The position numbers were made by a program, and so were the translations under genes. A stretch of DNA of 48,121 nt. Origin: JAVVEH01 sp032251435 (GTDB lineage: Bacteria > Verrucomicrobiota > Lentisphaeria > Oligosphaerales > MVZH01). The stretch spans positions 1 to 48,121 of the forward strand of contig JAVVEH010000033.1 in NCBI GenBank assembly GCA_032251435.1, read 5' to 3'. Shown one piece after another: positions 8,340 to 16,858 of this stretch. Position 1 is the stretch's first letter; each line of letters starts with the position of its first letter. The notes beneath the pieces were generated by a model that worked only from the letters and a program-made list of their open reading frames with translations, made no database searches and was not told the DNA's origin.

Positions 8340-9578
8340 TTAAGAGATAAACCGCTTAATAATCAGGGTTGAGTTGATACCTAACATGCCGAACGAATTA
8401 TTCAAAATGGTGTCGATCTTGTCCACTTTCACCGGGGTGTTCACAACAAGATTGGGAAGCGCGCATTCCGGATCCAACGTGTCGACATTGATGGTGGGAT
8501 GGACGATGCCGTCGTTTAAGGCGGGAATATTTCCAGCCAGTTCCAAAGCGCCAGCCGCGCCCATGGCGTGACCAATATAGCTTTTTGTGTTATTAAAATA
8601 TGTGTCGGGGCAACCAGCAAAGATGTCACGCATGGCGGCGCATTCCTGGATATCTCCCATTTTTGTGCCGGTGGCGTGGGTGCTGACGATATGGATGTCC
8701 GCCGGTGCGAGGCCCGCGCGTTTGAGCGCGGCTAGCACGCACTCACGCTGCCGTTCCGGATTGGGGAGGACAAAATCAGTGGCGTCGGAATTCGCCGCGT
8801 AGCCGACGATCTCAGCGTAAATGGTCGCTCCCCGCCCCATGGCGTCTTCCAGGCGCTCCAGCGCGTAGACCGCACCGCCTTCGGAAATGACAATGCCGTT
8901 CCGGTCGGTGTCGAAGGGGCGGCTGGCTTTAGCGGGATCTTCATGGCTGGCCAAGGCGTTTTGACTTTTAAAACCGGCGAAAATTCCGAAGGTGTGAATA
9001 CTCTCGGAAACGCCGCCCGCGAGAGCGATATCCACTTCTCCGAGTTGTAATTGTTGAAGGCCCTGGATCAAGCCCATATTGCCGGCCGCGCAGGCGGCGC
9101 CGATGGTGTAGTGGGGGCCGGTAACCCCCATGTTGATGGTGACTTCACCGGCGGGGTTGTTGGAGACAGTCCGGGGATTATGGTGATGGGTCCAAAAACG
9201 AAGGTCATAATCAAACTGACTGATGTTGTACACCTCATTTTCAGTTTCCACGTTGCCGTGTTCCGTGGTGCCGATGTAAATACCCACCCGGCTCTTATTC
9301 GTATTCTCCCAGTCAAGCCCGCTGTCGGCGATCGCTTCATTGGCGCAGTAAATAGAGATCGCCCCCGCCCGTGTTCCCTTCCGCAATTCTTTTCGTTTTT
9401 GATATCGCAAGGCGTCGAAATCACATTGTCCGGCGACGGTGTCTCCGACATAGCGGATGGCATAGGGCGAGACCCCGCTTACTCCCGCCAGAAGATTCGC
9501 CCGAAACGTGGCCAGGTCGTTACCGTTAGGGGCGGTCAAGCCAATGCCCGTTATGACTATCCTGTGTAAATCGCTCAT
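8340..9578 (-). CDS. Beta-ketoacyl-ACP synthase (FabF/KAS II family)
   Basis: This condensing enzyme of about 412 residues has the Cys-His-His triad of KAS I/II. The nucleophile is in GAACAAGN (Cys about 163), and the histidines are in STHATGTKMGD and in NTKSYIGHAMGAAG. It would elongate acyl-ACP with malonyl-ACP. It is paired only with an ACP gene; no fabD, fabG, fabZ or fabH lies in the window. The region before the active site (YDLRFWTHHHNPRTVSNNPAG) differs from E. coli FabF, which hints at a different chain or partner. I place the start at the ATG giving MSDLHRIVITG. An upstream ATG at 9605 adds nine residues, and neither start has a clear ribosome site. Confidence 0.92.
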   Translation of the reverse strand: MSDLHRIVITGIGLTAPNGNDLATFRANLLAGVSGVSPYAIRYVGDTVAGQCDFDALRYQKRKELRKGTRAGAISIYCANEAIADSGLDWENTNKSRVGIYIGTTEHGNVETENEVYNISQFDYDLRFWTHHHNPRTVSNNPAGEVTINMGVTGPHYTIGAACAAGNMGLIQGLQQLQLGEVDIALAGGVSESIHTFGIFAGFKSQNALASHEDPAKASRPFDTDRNGIVISEGGAVYALERLEDAMGRGATIYAEIVGYAANSDATDFVLPNPERQRECVLAALKRAGLAPADIHIVSTHATGTKMGDIQECAAMRDIFAGCPDTYFNNTKSYIGHAMGAAGALELAGNIPALNDGIVHPTINVDTLDPECALPNLVVNTPVKVDKIDTILNNSFGMLGINSTLIIKRFIS

Positions 9579-9647
9579 GTGAGAGTTTGATTGGCTTCTA
9601 AACATCCGGTCGTTTCAGGATGATTTTGGTGAGTGGTAAAAAAAGCA

Positions 9648-9675
9648 TTGTAATATATCCGGCATTGCGTAATAT
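9648..9675 (+). promoter_or_regulatory. Candidate promoter for the DUF4388-SUMF1 gene
   Basis: TTGTAA (9648-9653), 16 bases, then TAATAT (9670-9675), lies in the divergent spacer between the ketosynthase and DUF4388 genes. The spacer (9579-9895) is AT-richer than its flanks, as expected for a control region. Confidence 0.35.
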
Positions 9676-9895
9676 GACAGCCGCCGGTTATGTTTTCGTG
9701 AAATAACACCATGATTCTCCCGGACTTTTTCCGGTTCAACAGCGGGTCAATAATTGGTCATGGTCGGCAAAGTGACGGGTGTCGATTGTTTTTAGCTGTA
9801 GTTTGTCTATATTGATGGCGGTTTCTTTTTTCACCAGGACGCGCCACGTGGATTCGCGGATGAAGCCAGGCGCCTCAGGACATGATCGCGCGACA

Positions 9896-12800
9896 ATGAC
9901 TTCTGATAACGAGCAATCCAGACAGAAGATTCGGGTCCGTGTTCCAGCCCGCAGAAAAGACGGCGCGGATGTTCGCTCCGCGGCGGCGGAGGAGACACCT
10001 GCGGACGCATCCTCCCTTGATCTAAATCCGTCTCCGCGGACACCGCCTTCACGGACCGGGGAGAAGGTGAGTCTGACCCGGTCCGTCGGACACAAGCCCG
10101 GCGGCGACGCTCCGCCTCAACATGCCATCACGCCCTCGGTTCCGCGGTCTTCTTCCGCTCGGCCGCCGCATGAAACGTCTGAGGACCGGGCCCGGCGCTT
10201 GACGTTTGAATTGGAAATTGGCGAATTGCCTAATGTTCTTCAATTTATCAGTACGGACAAGCGCACTGGGATATTGGAGCTGACTGTTCAAAACCAGCCC
10301 AACGCCGGGTGTGTGTTTTTCAAGGGGGGTGAAGTTTATCTGGCGAAGTACCATCATTATGAGGGTGTCGAGGCGCTGGCCAGGGTGGTGAACACGGGAC
10401 GGGTGCGGGCGGTTTTCACCAATGACGTGACAACCAGGGAGAAGAATATCAGCATGCCCGTCTCCTCATTACTGCTGGAGGTTTTAGTCAGGGCGGATGA
10501 GTTGGCGGCGGAATCGCCTGAGACAACCACACCGGCCGCCTCATCGCGCCAGCGCGGCTTCTCCATGCACCCGAAAGGGACGCGGCCGACATCTTCACCG
10601 GTCGGGAACATAGACCGCGACACGCCGCCGCGCCCCGTCAGCGTACCGCCCCGTGGGGGGGGTGTCCAGGTTGTCAGGGAAACGGCAAGTCGTGTTCCGC
10701 CGACGACACGGGACTCAGCTGTTTTATCACGTTTGGCGGTCCGGGCGGTGAAACTTGTCATCCTAGCGGGCTTGCTGGGAGGCCTTTATTTAGCCTATGA
10801 GCGGTTTGACCAATTGCGGAACGCTTCTCCCGGTCAGCCGTCTGCCGGTCAGCCTGACTGGCTGGCTGGAGACGACATGGATTCCGTCACAACCTTATTG
10901 GCCGCCGCCGAAAAGGCCGTCAGAGCCCGAAACTATGACGAGGCTGACATGCGGATTGAGCGCGCGCTGACCCTTGATCCCGGCAATGCCCAAGCGCTTC
11001 TTCTGCGTGAAGTTGTCGACCGTGAAAACGCGCCGGCGATGGCGGCGAAATTGGTGGGAATCGCCAAGAAAAAGACGGTGGAGGCCGCCTTGTTAAGCGA
11101 GTGGGATTGGGCCTCGCCGGACGTTGAAAAAGTGGAGAGGGCGTATGAGGCTGGTAATCGGTTTCTCGCGGATAAGAACTTTGAATTGGCGGTCAGACAT
11201 TACCGTGAGTCAATTGCCGGAGCGGATACCCTTTTCAAGCAGCGTCGGAATTATTTGATCGCCATGGAAAAACAGGGGCAGGCGGCGGCGATGAAAGCCA
11301 AAGCCAGTCAGGCGGGCGGCATGGATTATGCCAGCGGCTTGTGGGCGGCGGGCGCCGCCGCGGAACGCGAAGCGGAAAACCATGTCGCCATGAACGCGTT
11401 TAAGGCGGCGGCGGCCGCCTGGGAGAAGGCCAGTGATTGTTATCAACGCGGGGCGGCCTATTCGCTGGCGGCCGCGGAGGTGGAGCGGTTGTCCGCCGAG
11501 TTTAAGGCCTTACGCGCGGCCTGCGAGGGGGTGGCGCTTTCTGAACAGGGAGCGTCCTTAGCCAAGCAGGCTGAGGTGTTGGCCGCGGCGGCTGAGGCGG
11601 CGGCCCGCCAAGGCGACTGGGAACTAGCTACAATGAAATGGCGGCAAGCTCTAGGCGCCCAGGGTAATCTCTCGTCTATTGTCGAGGACGAAGGCCATAG
11701 GCGGCGGTATGAGGATTTAATCGCTAAAGCCCGGTCATTGGCGGAAACGTCTGACTGGCATTTGGCCCGCGGCGCGTACGCCGCCGCCTTGGCGGTCCCC
11801 GGTTATGAGAACGATGCCACGGCTGTGAAGGGAGTCGCCCAGGCGGATAAAGAGCTTTTGATTCAGACGATGACGACAGCGGCTGACGAAGGGAGGTGGC
11901 AGGACGCCAAAGCGGTGGCGGAGGAATTGCTGGCCGCTGATCCGGCGAATCCAGCGGCGGCGGACATGATGTCTCAAGTCAAGGCGCGTCTTGTTGTCCG
12001 GCTGACGATACAGGCGGTTTATAACGGACTGCCAGTGGCGGGCGCCCGGGCGGTCATCGGTGGCGAACCGGACATCCGGATTTTACCTTACACTGTTGAC
12101 TTGCCTGTGGCCCGGAATCATCACATTCGAGTATGGGCGCCACCTCGGGGAACCACCTATTTTGAAACCTACACGACCGTTTATGAAGGGGTTGATTTCG
12201 GCCCCGACACCCTGACTGTTCGGATGGAAGCCATGGGCCCTCCTGAAAAAACAAAGGCGTGGCGGCTGCCGGGTATGGACTTGGACATGGCGTATATCCG
12301 GTCGGGGACGTTTGCCATGGGCAGTGAGACGCGCCGGGATGAGCAACCCGTTCGCCAAGTGGTGATCACCCGTTCGTTCTGGATGGGAATAACTGAAGTC
12401 ACCAACCGCCAGTATCGTGAGTTTTTAGCCGGGACAGGCTATGACGGGAAGAAATCCGCGAATTCAGGGTATCTGCGCCATTTTAACGGTTCCTCCGCCA
12501 TGCCTGATGGCGATATGTATCCGATTTGTTACGTCAGTTGGAAAAACGCCATGGCGTTTTGTGAATGGTTGACAAATCGTGAGCGGGAAGGAAATCGATT
12601 GACGGCGGGCTATGTCTACCGCTTGCCCACGGAAGCGGAATGGGAATACTGCGCGCGGTTGGATAATCGGTCGGGGAGGGCGGACTTGGACGGACGGGCG
12701 TGGTACGCGCGGAACGCGAAGGCCAATCAACCTGTGCGCCAGTTACGCGCCAATGGCGCCGGTTTGAATGACATGCTGGGAAACGTCTGGGAGTTTTGCT

Positions 12801-13054
12801 ATGATTATTATGGCCCTTATAACGCCGACGAGGTCGCTGACCCGGTGGCCCCCCCCCGGGGTGTTCTGCGTGTCATGCGCGGAGGAAGTCATGTGAATCC
12901 AGCCGAGTTATGCCGACCGGGTTATCGAAGCGGTGTGGGGTGGATGGATGCCCGTCCTAACGTGGGGTTCCGCATTGTGCTGGCTCCACGTATTGAGGAA
13001 CTGCGCAAATCGACTCCTCCCGATCCGGCGGTCCGTTCTTCTTCCGGCGAATAA
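9896..13054 (+). CDS. DUF4388 / TM / TPR-like / SUMF1-fold multidomain protein
   Basis: This product of about 1052 residues has the following order (numbering from the ATG at 9896). A disordered Pro/Ser/Arg-rich start is followed by a DUF4388 (PATAN-like) domain at about 100-205, with LEIGELPNVLQFISTDKRTG. A second disordered linker leads to a transmembrane helix at about 283-303. Alanine-rich TPR-like helical repeats run from about 310 to 690, then a small PEGA-like beta domain. The last part (about 794-1036) is a formylglycine-generating-enzyme/SUMF1 fold with RSGTFAMGS, LPTEAEWEYCAR, DMLGNVWEFC and VMRGGS. Of the two catalytic cysteines of true FGE, the first position is Asn and only the second (ELCRPGYR) is kept, so formylglycine formation is doubtful. 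It may be a binding or scaffold version of the fold. The frame extends up to a GTG at 9779; the start is uncertain. Confidence 0.85.
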   Translation: MTSDNEQSRQKIRVRVPARRKDGADVRSAAAEETPADASSLDLNPSPRTPPSRTGEKVSLTRSVGHKPGGDAPPQHAITPSVPRSSSARPPHETSEDRARRLTFELEIGELPNVLQFISTDKRTGILELTVQNQPNAGCVFFKGGEVYLAKYHHYEGVEALARVVNTGRVRAVFTNDVTTREKNISMPVSSLLLEVLVRADELAAESPETTTPAASSRQRGFSMHPKGTRPTSSPVGNIDRDTPPRPVSVPPRGGGVQVVRETASRVPPTTRDSAVLSRLAVRAVKLVILAGLLGGLYLAYERFDQLRNASPGQPSAGQPDWLAGDDMDSVTTLLAAAEKAVRARNYDEADMRIERALTLDPGNAQALLLREVVDRENAPAMAAKLVGIAKKKTVEAALLSEWDWASPDVEKVERAYEAGNRFLADKNFELAVRHYRESIAGADTLFKQRRNYLIAMEKQGQAAAMKAKASQAGGMDYASGLWAAGAAAEREAENHVAMNAFKAAAAAWEKASDCYQRGAAYSLAAAEVERLSAEFKALRAACEGVALSEQGASLAKQAEVLAAAAEAAARQGDWELATMKWRQALGAQGNLSSIVEDEGHRRRYEDLIAKARSLAETSDWHLARGAYAAALAVPGYENDATAVKGVAQADKELLIQTMTTAADEGRWQDAKAVAEELLAADPANPAAADMMSQVKARLVVRLTIQAVYNGLPVAGARAVIGGEPDIRILPYTVDLPVARNHHIRVWAPPRGTTYFETYTTVYEGVDFGPDTLTVRMEAMGPPEKTKAWRLPGMDLDMAYIRSGTFAMGSETRRDEQPVRQVVITRSFWMGITEVTNRQYREFLAGTGYDGKKSANSGYLRHFNGSSAMPDGDMYPICYVSWKNAMAFCEWLTNREREGNRLTAGYVYRLPTEAEWEYCARLDNRSGRADLDGRAWYARNAKANQPVRQLRANGAGLNDMLGNVWEFCYDYYGPYNADEVADPVAPPRGVLRVMRGGSHVNPAELCRPGYRSGVGWMDARPNVGFRIVLAPRIEELRKSTPPDPAVRSSSGE

Positions 13055-13098
13055 AACCGTCGCACCGCCTCTTGTCCGTTTTTTTACCCGGAGCTCAC

Positions 13099-13941
13099 AT
13101 GCGTGTCAAGCTGGCTGAAAAGGAACTGAAAAGACATCTGGAGGCGTGTGATATACCAGCGGTGGAGGCCGCTTGGATTTTGCAGGACGCGCTGGCGGTG
13201 TCAGTCACGGATTACGCGATGATGGGAATGACTGAACTATCCAAGGCGGACATGGCCAAAGTCCGGAGCCTGGTTGAGCGTCGGCTTTCCGGCGAACCCT
13301 TGCAGTATGTTTTGGGGAACACGGAGTTTTATGGCCGTCGGTTTCTTGTGGGGCCCGGCGCGCTGATACCACGGCCGGAAACGGAAACCCTTGTCGAACT
13401 GGCCCTGTCTTTTCCCCGTCCCTGCGATCACGTTTGTGATCTGTGCGCGGGCAGCGGCGTGATCGCTTTGACAATCGCTTCCGAGTTGAGCCCTGACGCG
13501 AAGGTCTATGGGACGGATCTCTCGCCGGAAGCGTTGCTTTGGGCGGCGAAAAACCGGGCTCTTTTGGGCTGTTCGAATGTCGAATTTTTCCAGGGCGATC
13601 TTTTCGCGCCGCTGCCGCCCCGGCTGACGTTCGGGTTGGTTGTCAGCAACCCTCCCTATGTGTCGGCCGCGGAGTACGCGGCTTTGCCATCCGAAGTCCG
13701 GGACTATGAACCAGAGCTGGCTTTGCGGGCGGCGGAGGATGGTTTGGCTTTGTTAAAACGGATCGCCAGGGAGGCCCGGGACCGGTTGTCGCCGGGGGGA
13801 TGGTTGATCTGTGAAATGGGGGAAACACACGGAGATCGCATGCGGGCGGTGTTAACAAGTCTCGGCTATGAACATGTTCAAGTCCGGTGTGATTTGACGG
13901 GTCGGGAGCGGTTTGTGTCGGGTCGCCAGGCGGCCTTTTGA
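13099..13941 (+). CDS. prmC: Peptide chain release factor N5-glutamine methyltransferase
   Basis: The 280-residue product has the HemK/PrmC layout. A helical N-terminal domain (1-75) leads to VLGNTEFYGRRFLVGPGALIPRPETE, a SAM-binding motif in CDLCAGSGVIAL, and the catalytic NPPYVS motif that binds the target glutamine. It methylates the Gln of the GGQ loop in release factors 1 and 2. The ATG at 13099 has GGAG six bases upstream; a GTG at 13072 in frame is less likely. No prfA gene is adjacent, although prfA-prmC is a frequent pairing. The gene follows the DUF4388 gene by 44 bases and may be read from the same promoter. Confidence 0.96.
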   Translation: MRVKLAEKELKRHLEACDIPAVEAAWILQDALAVSVTDYAMMGMTELSKADMAKVRSLVERRLSGEPLQYVLGNTEFYGRRFLVGPGALIPRPETETLVELALSFPRPCDHVCDLCAGSGVIALTIASELSPDAKVYGTDLSPEALLWAAKNRALLGCSNVEFFQGDLFAPLPPRLTFGLVVSNPPYVSAAEYAALPSEVRDYEPELALRAAEDGLALLKRIAREARDRLSPGGWLICEMGETHGDRMRAVLTSLGYEHVQVRCDLTGRERFVSGRQAAF

Positions 13942-14198
13942 GACCGCCATCCGTGTGACCGTGGGAAAATGGGCGGTGGCTGTCGAGAGCCGGGGAGCGA
14001 ATCTGCGGATGTCGGATTCCGGATTTTGGAATTGCGGAATAACCCCGCTCCGAAAAGGAAGAAACTGAAGCCCGACAAGGCGCGGTAGGCGCGGGACAAG
14101 GTTTAGTTTCAGGGGAGGCTGCCGGGCTCACCGGACATTCCGGGAGCTGGAAGCCGCCGGGCGCGACGCGAGCTCCTGGTGTCCCGTTACAGAGCGCT
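13942..14198. other. Convergent intergenic region with several inverted repeats
   Basis: This spacer separates the converging prmC and rsmG genes. It holds an imperfect hairpin just after prmC (13943-13950 with 13969-13977). A second arm pair is GAAACT (14061-14066) and AGTTTC (14105-14110), which encloses the direct repeat GACAAGG at 14074 and 14095. A third is a 9-bp stem with one wobble (14140-14148 with 14171-14179). A word-like stretch of GGATT/GGAAT variants lies at about 14010-14041. None has a T-run, so terminator function is only possible. No gene is supported. Confidence 0.5.
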
Positions 14199-14960
14199 TC
14201 AACCCGGGACGACAGGCGTGAACACGGCGAATTGACGGGCTCCGGCGTTCAACGGTAAATGAAACGATTCAGAAGCCGAAAACATGTATCCGAATTTGTC
14301 CGCTTCCCGGCGGGCGCTGGCAGTTTCTTTGGCGATGAGATCCGGGGTTTTGTAAAGAATTAACCGGCCTGTGGTCGGCTTCAGCAGTCCCCGGCACTCT
14401 TTAAACACCCTCGCGCAATCACTCATGGCTCGTGACACCACCACGTCAAACGCGCTGGCTAAACCAGCTTTCCGGCCGGCTTCGCGGGCTTGCAGCGTCA
14501 CGCCTCGGCAATGCGTCCAGCCCAGATGATCGCAGCAGGTGTTGACAAAGTCAATTTTTTTGCGGGCGGTGTCGATACCGGTCAATCGGGCGTGGGGAGC
14601 GGCCCAGGCGAGAGGCAATAACGGGAATCCCCCTCCGCAGCCGACATCCGCTAAAACCAGTTTGCCGATCCATATTTCTGGGAAAATCAGGCCGATGGAC
14701 AGGCTGTCAGCGATATGTTTCACCCAATAATTGTCCGCGGAAACGACCCGGGTTAGATTTATCTCAGCGTTGGCGATTTCCAGCCGCCTGCGTATATCAA
14801 TCAAGGGGGCGAGAGCCGCCTGGTTCAATGGCGGGATTCCGCAGCGGTCCAGGAAAGCTAAAACTGATTCAGGAACAGTGTTCATTTTAGCGGATTGGAA
14901 AACAGTGACGGGTTTTAGTGAATTCACGCGGCTGAGCGAACGCGGCTGGGGTTGTGTCAC
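14199..14960 (-). CDS. rsmG: 16S rRNA (guanine-N7) methyltransferase RsmG (GidB)
   Basis: The product shows the GidB pattern: INLTRVVSADNYWVKHIADSL, the SAM-binding ADVGCGGGFPLLPLAW, the acidic strand end LTGIDTARKKIDFV, and VVSRAMSD. It methylates N7 of G527 in 16S rRNA. The GTG at 14960 has GAGG just upstream and sits 6 bases after the previous stop, which supports coupled translation and gives 253 residues. An internal ATG at 14885 gives 228 residues, closer to the family norm, but it has no ribosome site. Loss of RsmG is known to give low-level streptomycin resistance; here the gene looks intact. Confidence 0.94.
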   Translation of the reverse strand: MTQPQPRSLSRVNSLKPVTVFQSAKMNTVPESVLAFLDRCGIPPLNQAALAPLIDIRRRLEIANAEINLTRVVSADNYWVKHIADSLSIGLIFPEIWIGKLVLADVGCGGGFPLLPLAWAAPHARLTGIDTARKKIDFVNTCCDHLGWTHCRGVTLQAREAGRKAGLASAFDVVVSRAMSDCARVFKECRGLLKPTTGRLILYKTPDLIAKETASARREADKFGYMFSASESFHLPLNAGARQFAVFTPVVPG

Positions 14961-14966
14961 GACACC

Positions 14967-15509
14967 TCAGCCGCAAAATGCGAAGACCAAGACAAGAATT
15001 CCCAACCCGCCGCATATCCCGGCGACTCCATTCCTCCACTTGGCGGTTTCAGAACTTTTTTCAAGGGCGTCCCGAAACAGCCATGGAAACGCCAGAGCGA
15101 TCATCCCGGTGACGGCGATAAGGTAGCAAACCAGAGCAAAGACAGGCCGGAAAGGAAGCCGGTGAATGAAAGCCTCATGCAGCATGTGGGTGGCGGTCAA
15201 CATCATTAGGCCGCCCAACGCCCGTGTGAAGAGAAAGTTGAGAAAAAAGAACGAGAGAGCGGCCACGGTTGGCACGAGCGCCTTCACGATTGGCTGAAAC
15301 GTCGCCAGTCCGCCTTCGAGCATGGGTAAAACATGCCAGGCTGACCAAACCAGACAAACCGCGCCAATAAGTATGCCAAGATATTTTTCTCTCGGCAGAC
15401 GCAGATGCAAATCCGGTTTCATCACTGTGCCGAAAAAGAAAACAGCCCCGAGACTGAGGGGCAGCAGCGCGAAGAGTAGACCGGAAAAAAGAAAAGGCAT
15501 GAGAAACAC
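14967..15509 (-). CDS. Hypothetical integral membrane protein
   Basis: This 180-residue protein has about five strongly hydrophobic segments (roughly 4-27, 45-62, 75-105, 120-142 and 160-179). Charged loops between them include ATHMLHEAFIHRLPFRP. I do not recognise the family. It sits 6 bases upstream of rsmG on the same strand and is probably translated with it. Several methionines cluster at the start, so the exact N-terminus is uncertain. Confidence 0.7.
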   Translation of the reverse strand: MFLMPFLFSGLLFALLPLSLGAVFFFGTVMKPDLHLRLPREKYLGILIGAVCLVWSAWHVLPMLEGGLATFQPIVKALVPTVAALSFFFLNFLFTRALGGLMMLTATHMLHEAFIHRLPFRPVFALVCYLIAVTGMIALAFPWLFRDALEKSSETAKWRNGVAGICGGLGILVLVFAFCG

Positions 15510-15575
15510 CAGATTATGAAATAGTCAAAAGGAGCGGTAACATACTGCCAATAGGCGGTGTTGACAAATGACAAA

Positions 15576-15613
15576 ACGCCCGGCCGCCAGCGGTGAAACC
15601 GGCGATCGGGCGT
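15576..15613 (-). terminator. Probable terminator at the end of the long minus-strand gene train
   Basis: On the minus strand ACGCCCG (15613-15607) pairs with CGGGCGT (15582-15576), with further pairing inside, and is followed by TTTTGTCATTT. It lies 20 bases past the acetylesterase stop. The T-run is short, so it is weaker than the 8.0-kb terminator. Confidence 0.6.
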
Positions 15614-15632
15614 GAAGGACGTGGTGACGCGC

Positions 15633-16718
15633 TTACTTCTTGAGCAGCTCGACCATGGCTTCGCCCATGGCCAGGCCAATGTCCATATACGTCTTGGCGT
15701 TGCCGCCATAGTGCGCGTTGGAGCTGCTTCCCTGGCTTAAGGGGTTCGAATAGACCGTCGCGACGTTCCCTTTGAATTCCGGGTATTTTCCCGTGCCGCC
15801 GTCTACGGCCAACTGGGCTTCGAGAATCATTTTCTCAGTGCCCGTCGCGGTTTCTTTTTGGGTTTGTCCGAGAGTGGCCAGAACAAATTTAGCCTTCGGC
15901 GCATTGAAATCCTCGCGCAGTTGTTTGATGAACTGGACGAGATTCCGCTCGTAACGGGCCGCATGCGCCTCTTTATAGCGATCCTTGTCGCCCTGCCAGA
16001 AAAAGAAGCCCGCGACCTCATATCCTTTCGCTCCAGGATAGTAGGTTTCCAGTTCGGCGAGGACTTTTTTGGCGTTGGCGATGTCGTCGTCATACTGTTT
16101 GCCGGCGTACCAACCGATCGCCTGCGGTTCCGTGCCTTTTTCCCAGCGATCAGGGGAATCTTTATAGCCGGCGTAGATATACGTCTTCGTTTCCCCCGTT
16201 TTCTTGTCGGTCTCTTGATATTCGTAGCGTTCGCTGCCCGGAGGGAGCAGATCCCAGCCCAGGCTCCGGTTGCCGATGCAGCTCTTCAAGATCATAACCG
16301 GTTCGTCCAGCAGGTTTCCGACCGGGTGCCCAATGCCGTACTCCGGACCGATTTTTCCGCCTTTGATGGTCATCCATTCATTATTGAAAACGCCCATGCT
16401 TCCACGGCGCTGCATCACGCGCACATTCCGGACATCCTGTCTGACGGTCCAGTTGCCGTCGTCATCAACCAGGAACGGATACAGACCTTCTTCTTTGACC
16501 GCGTTTTCCAGAGACACCTGCGGGCTTTTGCCGCCCTTGACGTTACCAGCCCCGACCATGTTGGATTGACCCAGCAGGATGAAGACCTGGACCGGTTTAC
16601 TCATATCCGCCGGTTTGCCGTCCGGATCGGGCAGGTTCGGCCTCTCAATCGCTTGAAGCCCGCAACAGCCGATCAGCGCCAACAAACCTATCACACGTGA
16701 CATTATTTTTTTCATCAT
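15633..16718 (-). CDS. Exported SGNH carbohydrate acetylesterase (sialate O-acetylesterase / CE6-like)
   Basis: This 361-residue protein begins with a signal peptide (basic start, then SRVIGLLALIGCCGLQA). The SGNH/SASA pattern follows: block I FILLGQSNMVG with nucleophile Ser52, a middle part with ILKSCIGNRSLGWDLLP and FFWQGDKD, and NAHYGG near the C-terminus supplying the catalytic His (about 336). It should remove acetyl groups from carbohydrates outside the cytoplasm. AAGGG seven bases before the first ATG supports that start. It lies 140 bases downstream of the transglutaminase-like gene and closes the minus-strand train, though it could have its own promoter. Confidence 0.88.
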   Translation of the reverse strand: MMKKIMSRVIGLLALIGCCGLQAIERPNLPDPDGKPADMSKPVQVFILLGQSNMVGAGNVKGGKSPQVSLENAVKEEGLYPFLVDDDGNWTVRQDVRNVRVMQRRGSMGVFNNEWMTIKGGKIGPEYGIGHPVGNLLDEPVMILKSCIGNRSLGWDLLPPGSERYEYQETDKKTGETKTYIYAGYKDSPDRWEKGTEPQAIGWYAGKQYDDDIANAKKVLAELETYYPGAKGYEVAGFFFWQGDKDRYKEAHAARYERNLVQFIKQLREDFNAPKAKFVLATLGQTQKETATGTEKMILEAQLAVDGGTGKYPEFKGNVATVYSNPLSQGSSSNAHYGGNAKTYMDIGLAMGEAMVELLKK

Positions 16719-16858
16719 TTTCGAGCCCTTTCAGATTTAACGTCCATTATGTGCGAAACAGTCCGCCCACTTAAGGCGGGGGAACAACATAAGTACACCG
16801 TTTTGGTGACAAGCTAACAAGCCTGGGCCATGGCTTTTCCAAGTGGTGATGCCTTTGC
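16719..16858 (-). other. Spacer with hairpin between transglutaminase-like and esterase genes
   Basis: The 140-base spacer contains an inverted repeat CCGCC (about 16762-16766) with GGCGG (about 16774-16778) around a CACTTAA loop. No T-run follows, so it may be an RNA-processing or attenuating hairpin rather than a terminator. No gene is seen. Confidence 0.35.

Noticed and set aside
13643..14131. 162-codon open frame on the minus strand
   Set aside because: It is mostly antisense to prmC; the part outside is repeat-rich spacer and the translation is proline-rich noise.
15858..16700. 280-codon open frame on the plus strand
   Set aside because: It is antisense to the SGNH esterase gene, which has a signal peptide and catalytic motifs.
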